From Chrysomallon squamiferum (Eukaryota > Mollusca > Gastropoda > Neomphalida > Peltospiridae), in NCBI GenBank assembly GCA_012295275.1, contig CM022665.1, forward strand, positions 16,824,976 to 16,888,975: a stretch of 64,000 nucleotides of DNA, read 5' to 3'. The stretch's first letter is position 1, and the number at the start of each line of letters is the position of its first letter. The translations under genes and the position numbers were made by a program. This document shows positions 38,851 to 64,000 of this stretch, in pieces. Under the pieces are notes generated by a model that saw only the letters and a list, made by a program, of their open reading frames with translations, was not told where the DNA came from and searched no databases.

Positions 38851-39802
38851 GAGTTTTACAAATACGGTTAAGTTGTTCAATGTAATAAAACTATTAAAAT
38901 ACAGTCGTGTTTAACTGAGAAAAAACGTACACTGCTCATCTTGCAGTGTTCAATGAAGATGCAGAGAAATGTATTCAACTCTGGTACAGAAAACTGAGAT
39001 GATGAGAAAACAATTAAAATGTTAGAATACTGGGATGACTCTTAAACTGTAAGTAATACTGAATGCAGCAAGGATTTTTTAATGACGATTTATTTCATTT
39101 TATTTGATTCTTTTGGGCATTATTGTCTAAATCTGTATCTGAAGTTTACATAATCACATGTTTATATGTTAGGGAACATTCCAGTAATATATATGTTTCT
39201 TACTAATATAGTTTAAATACTGAACTGATTCGCTGAAAGTGTATTTGGATGTGTGCAGTGTTCACTGTTGTGGCAACATTTAGATTTGTCTATACGTGTA
39301 TGTTTATTTTTTTATATATATAGATATATGTATGTTTTTGTTCGTACTCTGTGAACTTAGATTTCTACGTTTTGATTTCTCTCTTTCTTCTAACCACTTG
39401 CAATACTGCATCAACTTGACCTATCCATTTTATTTATTATTTTGAATACAAATGATTTTTTTTCTGCCGAAACGTGATGCAACATGGATGTTTTGCACTG
39501 GATGGTGGCCCTCGAAATCTTTAATTGTGGACAGCTTTGGGTAGAAGCATGGTGAAAGTGCTCTGAAGATTTCCTTTGCTTGCAGCCACTACTAAGCAGC
39601 CTCGTTACTTCGTGTCGTCTTGCTGAAAACAAACACTTTATTCAACGAGACAACTCACAGCCTGGAAATCAGCTATTGTGACATTCTCAAAAAATCATAC
39701 ACGTATTAGTTCACAGGATTAATGAAATGAAATACCAGTCTTATGGGAAAGATGAATGTCAAGTACACGTATCGATACCGATCGTTTTACCAGTGTATGT
39801 AT

Positions 39803-39830
39803 GCGCGCGCGCGCGCGCGCGTGTGTGTGG
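39803..39830. repeat. (GC)n-(GT)n alternating purine-pyrimidine tract
   Basis: A GCGCGC run of about 20 bp passing into GTGTGT: the most GC-rich simple repeat in the window and a classical Z-DNA-prone sequence. Confidence 0.85.
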
Positions 39831-39984
39831 GTGGGTCATGAAAACACCAACACACATACACACACACACCTAAATACACAAATACAATCGCATTCATAAA
39901 TCGTATCTAGTTATCTACATACACATACATATGTACCTACCTTCCTACAAACACAAATACACAGATTCAAATACCGACCTGCGT

Positions 39985-39986
<2 letters not shown>

Positions 39987-40045
<59 letters not shown>
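39987..40045. repeat. (CA)n then (TA)n microsatellite
   Basis: A CA run of about 45 bp followed by a short TA run. Confidence 0.95.
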
Positions 40046-40539
40046 CAGACGTACCTATCTAGACACAGATACACATTCGTGAACAAATACATACCTACCT
40101 ACCTTCCTACAAACATATGCACGTTCATAAATAGGCACCTACCTGTCTACAGTAACAACGAATAACAGTTATTTTAGAATATTTCTGTATTTTCAGGTGA
40201 AGCTGCCTTTTAAAAATTGCCATACTGTTGTTGCTTAAGTATCGGCATAGATCACATTTTGATCCTGGAGTCAAAATTATTTTTGAGAAAAGGCCTCTTA
40301 TCCGTGAGTATCACTATTTGTCAAAATAAGTATAAAAGGCGTAAAAGTGCGCTTAATATGCGTATTCATTTCGAATATATATATATATATATATATATTC
40401 AACGATGTAAAAAAAATATATTAAGCCGCGACATTTGACTTCAGTATTCCTTTAAATGCAGTTGTTAATTATTATTTAAAGTTAAAAACAGAAGAAAAAA
40501 ACACAAATACAGACAACAACTACAGCTTGGGTTATAAGT

Positions 40540-41110
40540 GACTGACAACAAAAGAAATGTTCAAGTACAAACACACCTTTACGATTTGTCTTCACTTTCA
40601 ATACAGACAGCGGTGTCCATTATCGACTCACTCCACAATGTTGACTCTAAATAGTGAGCTGAAACCACTGTTATCTTCTTCAGTTCTCAACCCTAATTCT
40701 CCCCGCCCAACCCCTCGGCTTCAAACTTTCTTTACAACAAAACCACCCTGTCCCGTTTATGGACGTCCCCGGGCGAACAGCCATCACTTTTGTTTTTCTC
40801 TATGCTACGGTTCCGATGTGATAGCGATTTACTGGTTTCTCGCTATCAAGTAGGCACAAAAGAAACGAGCCTCAATTAGCAAAACTCTTTGCAATTATTT
40901 GTTTCCTTATAATAACCACCTTCATCTGCACGACAAAACGAGAAGGAGAATAATTCGCCGAGCGGAAAATGTGAGAGGCGGAAGTCGTCTGCCAAACAAG
41001 ACGAAACTTTATGATGGCCTCAGCCCACTGTTATTTTATCACTGAAAGCTGGCGTAATAGCGTCTGAAGGGGTCTACATCAACGTGAAATGCTTCACTCA
41101 TTTCAGGACT
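40540..41110. other. Non-repetitive GC-richer island
   Basis: A + strand open frame (40557-40853) gives a Ser/Pro-rich 98-residue peptide without a known domain. The island is repeat-free and ends at GATA/CAGA-type simple sequence (41150-41500). It may be regulatory. I do not support a gene. Confidence 0.3.
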
Positions 41111-41585
41111 GTATGGAAATCTGGATAGAAAGAAAGGAAAAAAAAAGAAAGTATTAAAAAAGACTGACAGATAGATAGGCAGATATACAGATATACTGAT
41201 ACAGAGACAGATTGATAGACAAACAGACACACAGACAGGTAGATAGATATATAGATAGATAGACAGATAAATAGACAAACTGACAGACAGAGATAACTAG
41301 ATATACACAGAGACAGACTGACAGATAGATAAAGAGAGAAACACACATCAGAGAGAAAGAAACACAGATAGATATTCAGATAGACATACAGATAGATAGA
41401 TAATGTAAATAAGTAGGTAGGTAGACCGATAAGTAGATAGGTAATTATGTAACTAGTTAGGTAGATAATTAACTAAGAAGGCAGGTAAGTAGGTAAGTAG
41501 ATTGCATTAATGAAGTTGGGCAGGTAAGCTGATATGTAGAGAAGTGGGTAGGCAAGCAAGCACAAAGAAAAAAACAGATAAACAG

Positions 41586-41605
<20 letters not shown>

Positions 41606-41618
<13 letters not shown>

Positions 41619-41635
41619 CTTCTTCTTCTTCTTCT

Positions 41636-41702
<67 letters not shown>

Positions 41703-41745
41703 GCTACTGCTACTGTTATTATTGCTATTATTACTTCGATATGCG
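41606..41745. repeat. (TTC)n-(TAC)n trinucleotide array
   Basis: TTG and TTC units, then an ACT run of about 65 bp, then TGCTAC and ATT units. Confidence 0.9.
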
Positions 41746-42680
41746 AATGAACGTCAGAAATAACATTCGCCAAATTTTATGTTCGTTCACGTTTCCATAA
41801 AGTCGCGAGTTCGAAACCCGATATCTCTGGATCACCTCAAACAATCTACTGCTGTTGACTAAATTAGATATGTTTACTTACGCAATTTCATCTCTGACTA
41901 AACAGCAGGAAATATATTATTACCTGAGTTTCTCTTTCTTTTTCTCATTCGATACTCAGCCGGAAAAACCCTGCAGACACGATCGAAAACAAACAGAAAG
42001 TAATCGATTTGTCAATTTAATTATCACAGGTGGCTTCAGAAAATATATACAACATGCTTCCGTGACAAATGTGTCCAGTGTTTGTATAAATATTTCCTTT
42101 CAAGCTGGTCGCGGATGCACGTGCTTTTGTGGCGATTTTCATTAAGAAATAAATGCAAATTTAATCACCGGTCGCATGCTTGGAGATAATTATTAGTGTT
42201 GTTCACGGTAGTCGAGCCTGTAGTTAAAACAAACCAATCACAAAGCTTCCAGACGTAAGTTTATGTCTTAGCTACGCACATTTTATTGAAAGAAATGGAC
42301 ACATTAATGACTAATTTAATTTTTAGTTTTTATTTTCATAGAAGAAAACTGTTTATGATTCATAAATGTGTGATATTAATTTTTTATAGATTTTGTTTAT
42401 TAATTTACTTTTAATCTGTTTGTTTGTTTACATATTTCAATTTTATCTTTATTCTATTTTATTTTATTTTGTTTTATTTTTTTATTGCATTGTACTGTAC
42501 TGTATTTTTTAATTCGTATAATAATAACAATAAAATATCACTAATAGAAATAATAATATCTATAACAATAACAAATACAATTACAATAAAAATAACTACA
42601 ACAAAACTAAAACCTTTATATATAGATAGATATTGCAGGAATTATATCTATTTCCAGTAACTTATTATCTATATATATAC

Positions 42681-42681
42681 A

Positions 42682-42737
<56 letters not shown>

Positions 42738-42750
42738 TATATATATATAC
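42681..42750. repeat. (TA)n microsatellite
   Basis: A TA run of about 55 bp plus a second short one after a single interruption. Confidence 0.95.
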
Positions 42751-42830
42751 GTATTGTGTACTTCTGTGTATTTGTTTGTTGTTTTTATAATAAAGATATA
42801 ACAGAGTAAAAGCAATTCTTCTGCTGTGCG

Positions 42831-42831
<1 letters not shown>

Positions 42832-42862
<31 letters not shown>

Positions 42863-43252
42863 TCTTTAACCATTTTTTTTTAATTAGCTGAAAAAAATAT
42901 ACGTCTTTCATATATTAATCATGGAGCAAAATCTGGAACTGGAAATAGCCCAATGACTGCATCGTTTCTGAGATGAGCTTTACGCTACAGCCTCTCTCTC
43001 TCAAGAGAGAGAGGAAAGAACAATGTCACGTGATGGAATGTTTAGAAAATATCAAAAAGTACTGAGATTGTGCTGAGTGTCGACTCGTACCTGACTTTGA
43101 AAACATTTAGGCTATTTCTTCTTTTCGTTAAAATATAGGCATACAAAAAAAAATAATAATAAAAAAAAAAAATGAAAAGAAAAGAATAAGTAAATAATAA
43201 AGTAAATAAGTAAATAAACTAGCAAAGAAATATATACACTCACACACAGAGA

Positions 43253-43291
<39 letters not shown>

Positions 43292-43403
43292 AATTAAAGT
43301 AAAGTAAACAAAATAAGTAAATAAATAAAATTAAATAAACAATGATCGATAAAAAATTAATTAAAAAAAAAAAGTTTATACAATAACGAAACTTTAAAAC
43401 AAG

Positions 43404-43434
<31 letters not shown>

Positions 43435-43435
43435 A
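42832..43435. repeat. Poly-T, (AAAT)n and poly-A tracts
   Basis: Poly-T at 42832-42856, (AAAT)n at 43251-43292 and poly-A at 43404-43432. The sequence in between (42940-43110) is of ordinary complexity. Confidence 0.85.
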
Positions 43436-45300
43436 GAAGAAGAAAAAAGCGCCAGTGAATCAGCAATGGCCTTCTAAGCCTGAAACGTGCATCAACAGTT
43501 AAAAAGCTATTATCACCAAGGTGACAGTCAGCTGACCATTTTGCGCCGATCCGTTTCTCGGGATTAGATCATCCATTCCACATTTTACGATAACCTGAAT
43601 GTCTTTGAAAGTGGACACTAAACTTTTGAAGTTTTCAAACTTGAAAGAAGAATTTCTTCATATCGATTACCAAAGGTCAATTACTTTGACCTCTAGGAAA
43701 CGTTATAATGTGAAGAGAGCAGTTAGAGTGTTATCCGCGTGTTGTGTAGGTGGCGCTGTTTATGAGTGAAGTTTTCGGATTTTTACAAAAAAAAAAAAAA
43801 AAAAAAATGGAAGATCAGAAAATAAAAGATAAAAAGGATAGTTTTTCTTTTGTATGCAAATATTTAGTAAATGTTTGTCAGCTTAAGGATTACAGATTGT
43901 TGACTATAATACTCAATTTCTTAAAATTTTCTTTTACAGGGAACTTTCTTTATTCAGAATACCTATCGTTAGAAACATGTTTACATCATCGAAGATTCAA
44001 GCATATCTGTCTTGGGCTCACATAGTCCATGTATACATATCTCCTGTCTACGGAAGGTTTATTAAAAAGAAATCTTGCTGCTACAAGATAAGTCTGTTCT
44101 TTTTGCGAATGACCTGGACATCAAAGGAAAGCAGATTTACGTAATTTTCTACAAAAGTACTACGCATTATTACACGCAGCAAAATAAACACAAAATATTA
44201 AATGAATTAAAAAATATCTAAAAAGAATGAGAACGAATTCGGTATTCCAGATCTCGTTTTCTTTAATTATTGAACAAATTCCACATCGTTGATTAGAATA
44301 AAAACCAAATATTATAAATATCAAAATACGTACAAATTCGGAATATAATATTTTGTGTGAAATTTGAAAATTCAAATTACATTAGTCAAAAAAAGAAGAA
44401 AAGGAAAGAATGAGAGAAAAACAGAAAAAAAAACAAAAGAAAAACATTAAAATATCTCAAATTATTTAACAGAAATCGAAAGCTTCGAATATATTAAACT
44501 TTAACTTTGAAAATATATTAAATATTAACTATGAAACATAAATTATAACAATTAAAAATTCAGATATCAATTATTAAAACATATCAGATTTTAACTATGA
44601 AAATATGCTGAATATTAATTGTAAACATTTGTGAAATAGTAACTATGAAAATATGTTAACTATTAAGTATGAAAGTATGTTAATGCTATAATCTGTCAGT
44701 AATACTGAAATCGAAATTGAATAATTGTAATAGAGTAAATACAGGCTAATTTAAATAGCTGATCAAATTAAATATTTAACAAAGTTAAAAAATCAAATTA
44801 AACAAAATTCAAATCTCAAGTTAAATAGGCTATTTAAATTAATTAATTAATTAATCAAAAACTGAAAACAAACAAATAGAATGAATTTATTAATATAATC
44901 GTTATATTTATTTAATTTAAATCTGAGATTAATTTTTTTGTATCTCAAGTTATTAACTGAATAGCTTATAAATAGTTTTTTTTCTTCTTTTAAATAAATA
45001 CACAAAAAACCTTTAAAATTATGAAACTGTATTAATAATTAGGTATATTTAATTTAAAGGTCTTTAGCTAATTAAATAATTAATTTAAATAGCTAATCAA
45101 ACTAAATATTTACAGATGTTAAAAAATGAAATTAAAATTTAAATTTAAATTATAAATTGAATAACTTACACAAATGTTTAAATAAAACTGAATTTATGAA
45201 TACGTATTAAATAAAAACTGTTAAATTAAAATATGTTATTAAACTCGAAACTTATAACATGTATTCCAGTAGATCATAAACTAACTAAACGTTTTAATAC
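43436..45300. other. AT-rich intergenic DNA
   Basis: 43440-43760 is a short ordinary-complexity island. 44360-45300 is extremely AT-rich (TTAAAT, AATTAA, ATTAACTATGAAA motifs repeated loosely, near 44510-44690 with a period of about 25-35 bp). No gene is seen. Confidence 0.4.
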
Positions 45301-45407
45301 TGTAGTGTGTATTAATTTCATTGGCGAACGAATTCTGCAAAACAGCTAATGGCTAATGAATTGAACCGTAAGTTCTGATGACGTAATATCGATGTATCAC
45401 GTCAGAG

Positions 45408-45734
45408 ATGACCTGGATACAAAGCAGATTTGTCCAAGCTGTAATTAGATTATTTGTTGTAGCTGCTGTCGTCGTTGTTGTTGTCAGCAAAGGATTACTG
45501 GCAATAAACATATCCATTAACCGCACTGATGTAGGCTATCTTCTCAAAGAATTCGACGTGGCGAAAGTAAACGGCTGTGATGCTTTCGAAGATAATGGCG
45601 TAACAAATACGATACTACAACAATTAAGAAAAGCTATCGTGTTTATAGAGACGTTGTATAAACATTCGAGAAATTCGTTAAATAGCCTTAAGGTTTGTAG
45701 AGACTTTTGTTGTTGTTGCTTTTATCCTTTATGA
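45408..45734 (+). CDS. Orphan ORF with signal-anchor-like start (uncertain)
   Basis: A 108-codon frame starts at an ATG preceded by two CRE-like motifs (TGACGTAAT near 45379, ATCACGTCAGA near 45397). Residues 10-27 are strongly hydrophobic (LFVVAAVVVVVV), followed by NISINRT, which has two potential N-glycosylation sites. The remaining about 60 residues are mixed and not low-complexity (for example LLKEFDVAKVNGCDAFEDNG). A possible donor follows NSLNSLK at AAG|GTTTGT (about 45690), so this could be a first exon of a secreted or type II membrane protein whose other exons I cannot see. I do not recognise the family, and it may be chance. Confidence 0.25.
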   Translation: MTWIQSRFVQAVIRLFVVAAVVVVVVSKGLLAINISINRTDVGYLLKEFDVAKVNGCDAFEDNGVTNTILQQLRKAIVFIETLYKHSRNSLNSLKVCRDFCCCCFYPL

Positions 45735-45783
45735 CGGCAACTGATAGACAGAACACAGCGCTAGTACAGACGGACATACAGAC

Positions 45784-45789
<6 letters not shown>

Positions 45790-45835
<46 letters not shown>

Positions 45836-45980
45836 TGTGTATATATATATGTGTGTGTGAGAGTGCCTTTAAGTTTGTATCTGTCTGTGTGAATGGCTAA
45901 TGACTGTCTATTTCTTTTATATTTCCTTGTTCCTATTTTCTCTGTTTATTAACATGCACACACAAACAAACACACATACA
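45790..45980 (+). repeat. GA-anchored direct repeat, copy 1
   Basis: A (GA)n run of about 43 bp, then TATGTG simple sequence and a unique body: GAGTGCCTTTAAGTTTGT, GTCTGTGTGAATGGCTAATG, TATTTCTTTTATATTTCCTT. The same order recurs in the same orientation at 50468-50690 inside XDH intron 1. The ends are simple sequence, so the boundaries are unclear. Confidence 0.75.
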
Positions 45981-46686
45981 CGTTTAAACAGATTTTCTGT
46001 CACAAAAATACTTTAACAAAGACTTACAAATATAAATGTATGCATATACAAACTATTTCACACACAAGGACACACAATTACATTAACATATATAAAACAT
46101 TAAATAACTAAGTAATTTAAATGAAAAATAATTTTACCACAGATATTTTGATGAATTATATTTTATATACTAACTATTATTAGACGACCAGACTGGAGTA
46201 TACTTTAACGGCTGTTTTAATTTTTATTTATTTATTTTCCGCAGTTGATCTCTACAATATAGTCTTATAATTTGTAAATATAAAGTATTTAAAGAACTAT
46301 CTTTTACAGTAATTTAGGAATCTTTGCTGAACCATTAATGATTCATGGATATATAATATTAGGTTATTAAAAATATTAAACACACACACACACACACACG
46401 CACACTATGTATATATATGCGTGTGTGTGTGTGTGAGTGTGTATGCAAAAATATAAAGTACAATTAAGTTTCTGCAGTTTATTTTATAATGTAATCGAAG
46501 TAAGATATTTTATTTGACATGTTTTACTGTTTTACGTCAATTTACATATGGCTAATAACAGTACCTAATAGTAGTATTAGTATTAGAATTATCATTATTA
46601 CTACTACTGCTACTACTGCTACTACTACCATTATTATTATCATTATTAATAATAACAGTAGTAGTAGTAGTAGAGTATCAGCAGTA

Positions 46687-46688
<2 letters not shown>

Positions 46689-46733
<45 letters not shown>

Positions 46734-46735
46734 TG
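46689..46735. repeat. (ATT)n microsatellite
   Basis: An ATT run with AGT-type units on its left side. Confidence 0.9.
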
Positions 46736-46861
46736 TCGTTATTGTTGTTGATTGATTTTGTATCAGTATCATTCCAGCAATACATTTCTAACATTTGCAG
46801 CGACTCAGTCTAAATAATCATTTGCATTTGCAGCTGGGATCCGCACCCATGCAGTATTTCA

Positions 46862-47009
46862 GTTATTGCAGTAATAATAGTAGCAGTAGCAGTAGCAGTA
46901 ATAGCGATAGTAATAGCAGTAGTAGCAGTAGTAGTAGTAGTAGTGATAGTAGTAGAAGTAGTAATAGTAGTAGTAGTTGAAGCAGCAATAGTAGTATAAG
47001 TGAAAGTAA

Positions 47010-47042
<33 letters not shown>

Positions 47043-47069
47043 CAGCAATAGTAGTAGTAGTGAAAGTAA

Positions 47070-47103
<34 letters not shown>

Positions 47104-47640
47104 TGAAGCAGCAATAGTAGTAGTAGTGAAAGTAATAGTAGTAGTAGTAGTAGTAGTAGTAGTAGCAGCAGCAGCAGCAATAGCGGTAGGAACAGTAGCA
47201 GTAGAGGTAGCAGAAGTAATACTAGTAGTAGTAGTAGCAGCAGTTTTAGTAAAAGCAATATCAGTGGTATATAGCAATATTGTCATTGTAGAAGTAAAAT
47301 ACTAAGAGTGATAATAATGATAGTAGAAGTAGTTGTACTAGTGGTGATAATAATAGTAATAGTAATAGTAGTATTAGTAGTGATAGTAATATTAGTATTA
47401 CTGGTGATAGTAATAGCAGTATTAGTAATGATGGTAATAGTAGTAGTAGTAGTGATAGTAATAGAAGTATTAGTAGTGATAGTAATAGTTGTATTAGTAG
47501 TGATAGTAATAGAAGTATTAGTAGTGATAGTAATAGTTGTATTAGTAGTGCTAGTAATAGTAGTATTAGTAGTGATAGCAATAATAGTATTAGTAGTTGT
47601 AGTAATTTATATTAGTGTGGTGTGAGTACTGTAGTGTTGC
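46862..47640. repeat. AGT-rich compound minisatellite
   Basis: Nearly 800 bp of (AGT)n and AGTAAT/AGTGAT variants with nested higher-order units. In the first half the unit carries TTGAAGCAGCAATAGTAGTA and TGAAAGTAATAGT (copies near 46978, 47041 and 47105). In the second half the unit is GATAGTAATAGAAGTATTAG-like. TGTAGAAGTAAAATACTAAG occurs near both 47287 and 47645, suggesting duplication of the block. Open frames are Val/Ser/Leu-rich artefacts. Confidence 0.9.
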
Positions 47641-48278
47641 CATTGTAGAAGTAAAATACTAAGGATGATAATAGTGATAGTAGTAGTGGTAGTAGTGACA
47701 GCACGCCAAACAATAAAAGTTGTTGTAGTTGTAGTAGTAAACGTGCGTACAACAACGATGGTATACAGTATCTGAACTACTTCAGAAAAACACCAACTAC
47801 AACATCAACTATATAACAGTTCATCTATATTTTCTATTTTACAATTGAAAAAAAAATCATAATAATAATAAAAAAAAATTATGCTCTACAATACTTGAAG
47901 TACTTGAAATACTTTAGAACGACAGCCACTACAGCAGTAACGTTTAACAATTTATTTGTTTTCTATATTACAATTAACAAAAAAAAAAATTATGCTACAC
48001 AATACTTCAAATACTTTAGAACGACAGCAACGTTAACAACGCATTTATTTTTGTTTTCTATATTATAAAAAAAAAATAAAAAAATAAAAAACCAGCATTC
48101 TGTGCAATACGTCAGATACTTTAGAAACTACAGTTACAATAATTCATTAATCTTTGTTTTCTCTGTAACACTAAACAAATTACGCAATGTTCTACAAGGA
48201 TTACATCATAACGACCTGCTTGTTTGAAGAAGAACTGAACAGTGATTCACAATCAAATGCAAATTAAAAATAGAAAGT

Positions 48279-49475
48279 GTGCATGTGTGTAAAAGATGGG
48301 TGTGTGTGTGTATAAATATGTGTTTGTACGTGTATGTAGGGTGTGTTAGTGTATGTATGTATTTGAGTGTGTATGTGTATATGTGTGTATGTATAAATAT
48401 GAGTTTGTACGTGTATGTAGGGTGTGTTAGTGTATGTATGTATTTGAGTGTGTATGTGTATATGTGTATGTATAAATATAACGTGTATGTAGGGTGAGTT
48501 TGTATTTGAGTGTGTATGTATAAATATGAGTTTGTGTGTTGTAGGGTGTGTTAGTGTATGTATGTATTTGAGTGTGTATGTGTATGTGTGTGTGTATGTA
48601 TAAATATGAGTTTTGTATGTAGGGTGTGTGTATGTGTATGGGTGTGTTAGTGTATGTATGTATTTGAGTGTGTATGTGTATGTGTGTGTGTATGTATAAA
48701 TATGAGTTTGTACGTGTATGTAGGGTGTGTTAGTGTATGTATGTATTTGAGTGTGTATGTGTATATGTGTGTATGTATAAATATGAGTTTGTACGTGTAT
48801 GTAGGGTGTGTTAGTGTATGTATGTATTTGAGTGTGTATGTGTATATGTGTGTATGTATAAATATGAGTTTGTACGTGTATGTAAGGTATGTTAGTGTAT
48901 GTATGTATTTGAGTGTGTATGTGTATATGTGTGTATGTATAAATATGAGTTTGTGTATGTAAGGTATGTTAGTGTATGTGTGTATTTAGTGTGTATGTAT
49001 GTATGTATGTATTTGAGTGTGTATGTGTATATGTGTGTATGTATAAGTATGTATGTGTATATGTGTGTATGTATAAATATGAGTTTGTACGTGTATGTAA
49101 GGTATGTTAGTGTATGTATGTATTTGAGTGTGTATGTGTATATGTGTGTATGTATAAATATGTGTTTGTACGTATATGTAGGGTGTGTATGTGTATATGT
49201 GTGTATGTATAAATATGTGTTTGTACGTATATGTAGGGTGTGTTAGTGTATGTATGTATTTGAGTGTACATGTGTATGTGTGTGTGTATAAATATGTGTT
49301 TGTACGTGTATGTAAGGTGTGTTAGTGTATGTGTATATGTGTGTTTGTATAAATATTTGCTTGTACGTGTATGTAAGGTGTATTAGTGTATGTATGTATT
49401 TGAGTGTATGTGTATGTGTGTGTGAGTATAAATATGTGTCTGTAGGTATATGTAAGGTGTGTTAGTGTATGTAAC
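48279..49475. repeat. About 81-bp TG-rich minisatellite
   Basis: Roughly a dozen imperfect copies of an 80-81 bp unit. Landmarks per copy: GTAGGGTGTGTTAGTGTATG, TATTTGAGTGTGTATGTG, and TATAAATATGAGTTTGTACG. Copies near 48723, 48804 and 48885 are almost identical; outer copies have deletions and an AAGG for AGGG change. The sequence is TG-rich on the + strand throughout. Confidence 0.9.
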
Positions 49476-49604
49476 AAAAAACAAAAACAAAAAAAAAAGA
49501 AGAGAAAAGACAAGAAGGCCAGCCGAAAGGTTAAAAAAGAGAGTGAGAGGAAAAAACCCTAAAAAATCCAGATAAAAATATACTTGAAATTTTCAAGTTA
49601 ATTA

Positions 49605-49605
<1 letters not shown>

Positions 49606-49648
<43 letters not shown>

Positions 49649-49665
49649 CAACAACAACAACAACA
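49606..49665. repeat. (AAT)n-(AAC)n microsatellite
   Basis: An AAT run followed by CAA units. Confidence 0.9.
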
Positions 49666-49779
49666 AAAGAAAAAGAAAACAAACAAACATATATACAAAA
49701 AATAGACAGAGAAAAAGGTGAGAGAGAATCAAATGACTTTGAAAAAATAAAAATAAAAATAAAAAAATAAATAAATACA

Positions 49780-50038
49780 CACGACGTAATTTAATGCACC
49801 TTTTTCGACGTACGCATTTTGGCAACCGCCCATTTCGTAATGAATGAAATACCAAACGATCGTCTGCGCCAAACTCTTGTCTGAAGTTATTTTTATCCAT
49901 CCCATTCAGAGCAAACGAAACAGACACAATATCGACCGCCATCGTCTTTCGCTTCACCGAGTTTCAGACTATACGTCATTCTGCCAAATACGGCAACACT
50001 TATACCGTCACAGAGGAAGGGAAAATCACACACGTCTG

Positions 50039-50076
<38 letters not shown>

Positions 50077-50193
50077 CCAGTCAACATATATATAGAGAGA
50101 GTGAGACTCTAAATAAATATCCAAGGATTTCGATAAAAGGGGATGTTTAATTTTTAGATCTACAAGATCTGTCGAAATACTGATTGTTGTGAG
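49780..50193 (+). promoter_or_regulatory. XDH upstream region
   Basis: 49780-50035 is a well-mixed, non-repetitive stretch just before the XDH start. It is followed by a (TA)n run at 50040-50072 and a palindrome AGATCTACAAGATCT near 50156. No TATA box could be assigned with confidence because of the TA run. The promoter role is inferred from position. Confidence 0.4.

Positions 50194-64000
<13,807 letters not shown>

Noticed and set aside
38205-38914. Long overlapping open frames of Tyr, Val, Cys, Met or His, Thr, Ile
   Set aside because: They are produced by 4-bp periodic TATG/TACG repeats; all frames on both strands are open.
40557-40853. Ser/Pro-rich 98-codon frame
   Set aside because: No domain, no splice partners and weak start context; kept only as part of a non-repetitive island.
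41785-41835. Possible tRNA gene (GAGTTCGAAACCCG)
   Set aside because: It has a B-box-like motif, but the T-stem does not pair and no A box or acceptor stem is found upstream.
46810-47625. Poly-Val, poly-Leu and poly-Thr open frames
   Set aside because: Artefacts of AGT/ACT trinucleotide repeats with no start context or domain.
48279-49475. CRISPR-like array of regular repeats
   Set aside because: The repeat and spacer cannot be separated; the whole 81-bp unit is repeated. The host is a eukaryote, so this is a minisatellite.

Overview
This is nuclear DNA of an invertebrate animal, most likely a lophotrochozoan and probably a mollusc. The genes have GT-AG introns, the background is very AT-rich, and the spaces between genes are packed with microsatellites: (ATT)n, (TA)n, (GA/CT)n, (TATG)n and (TTTA)n. 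Several repeats look like tRNA-derived SINEs of the kind I associate with molluscs. The phylum is an inference from these repeats and the look of the proteins, not a measurement.

Four protein-coding genes can be supported, all on the + strand. (1) 598-1004 holds the last two coding exons of FCF1, the PIN-domain 18S rRNA processing factor. (2) 1390-5901 is a complete four-exon TRMT5, the tRNA (guanine37-N1)-methyltransferase. (3) 13745-15028 is a complete single-exon FoxG forkhead transcription factor. (4) 50194-64000 is the first 23 coding exons of xanthine dehydrogenase (XDH), cut by the window end inside the molybdenum domain. I traced every XDH junction by hand. The reading frame stays open across all of them, and all eight iron-sulphur cysteines are present with the vertebrate spacing.

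Layout: 1-5.9 kb is a compact housekeeping pair (rRNA processing and tRNA modification). 5.9-13.5 kb is repeat-rich DNA with one GC-richer island and a foldback element. 13.5-15.9 kb is FoxG with a short GC-richer promoter. 15.9-50.2 kb is a gene-poor interval in which microsatellites alternate with islands of ordinary-complexity DNA; some of these may be FoxG regulatory elements. It also carries a LINE fragment, SINE-like copies, minisatellites and a five-copy array of TCF-like motifs. 50.2-64.0 kb is XDH, whose introns hold long pure GA/CT, ATT/ACT and GAT runs.

I found no clearly new multi-gene system. The observations most worth a second look are: two in-frame competing donors inside the XDH iron-sulphur domain; the 17-bp CTTTGAA array; a paired CACGTG inverted repeat; two families of inverted interspersed repeats, one shared between the FoxG flank and an XDH intron; a GA-anchored direct repeat; and one non-repetitive orphan ORF with a signal-anchor-like start.
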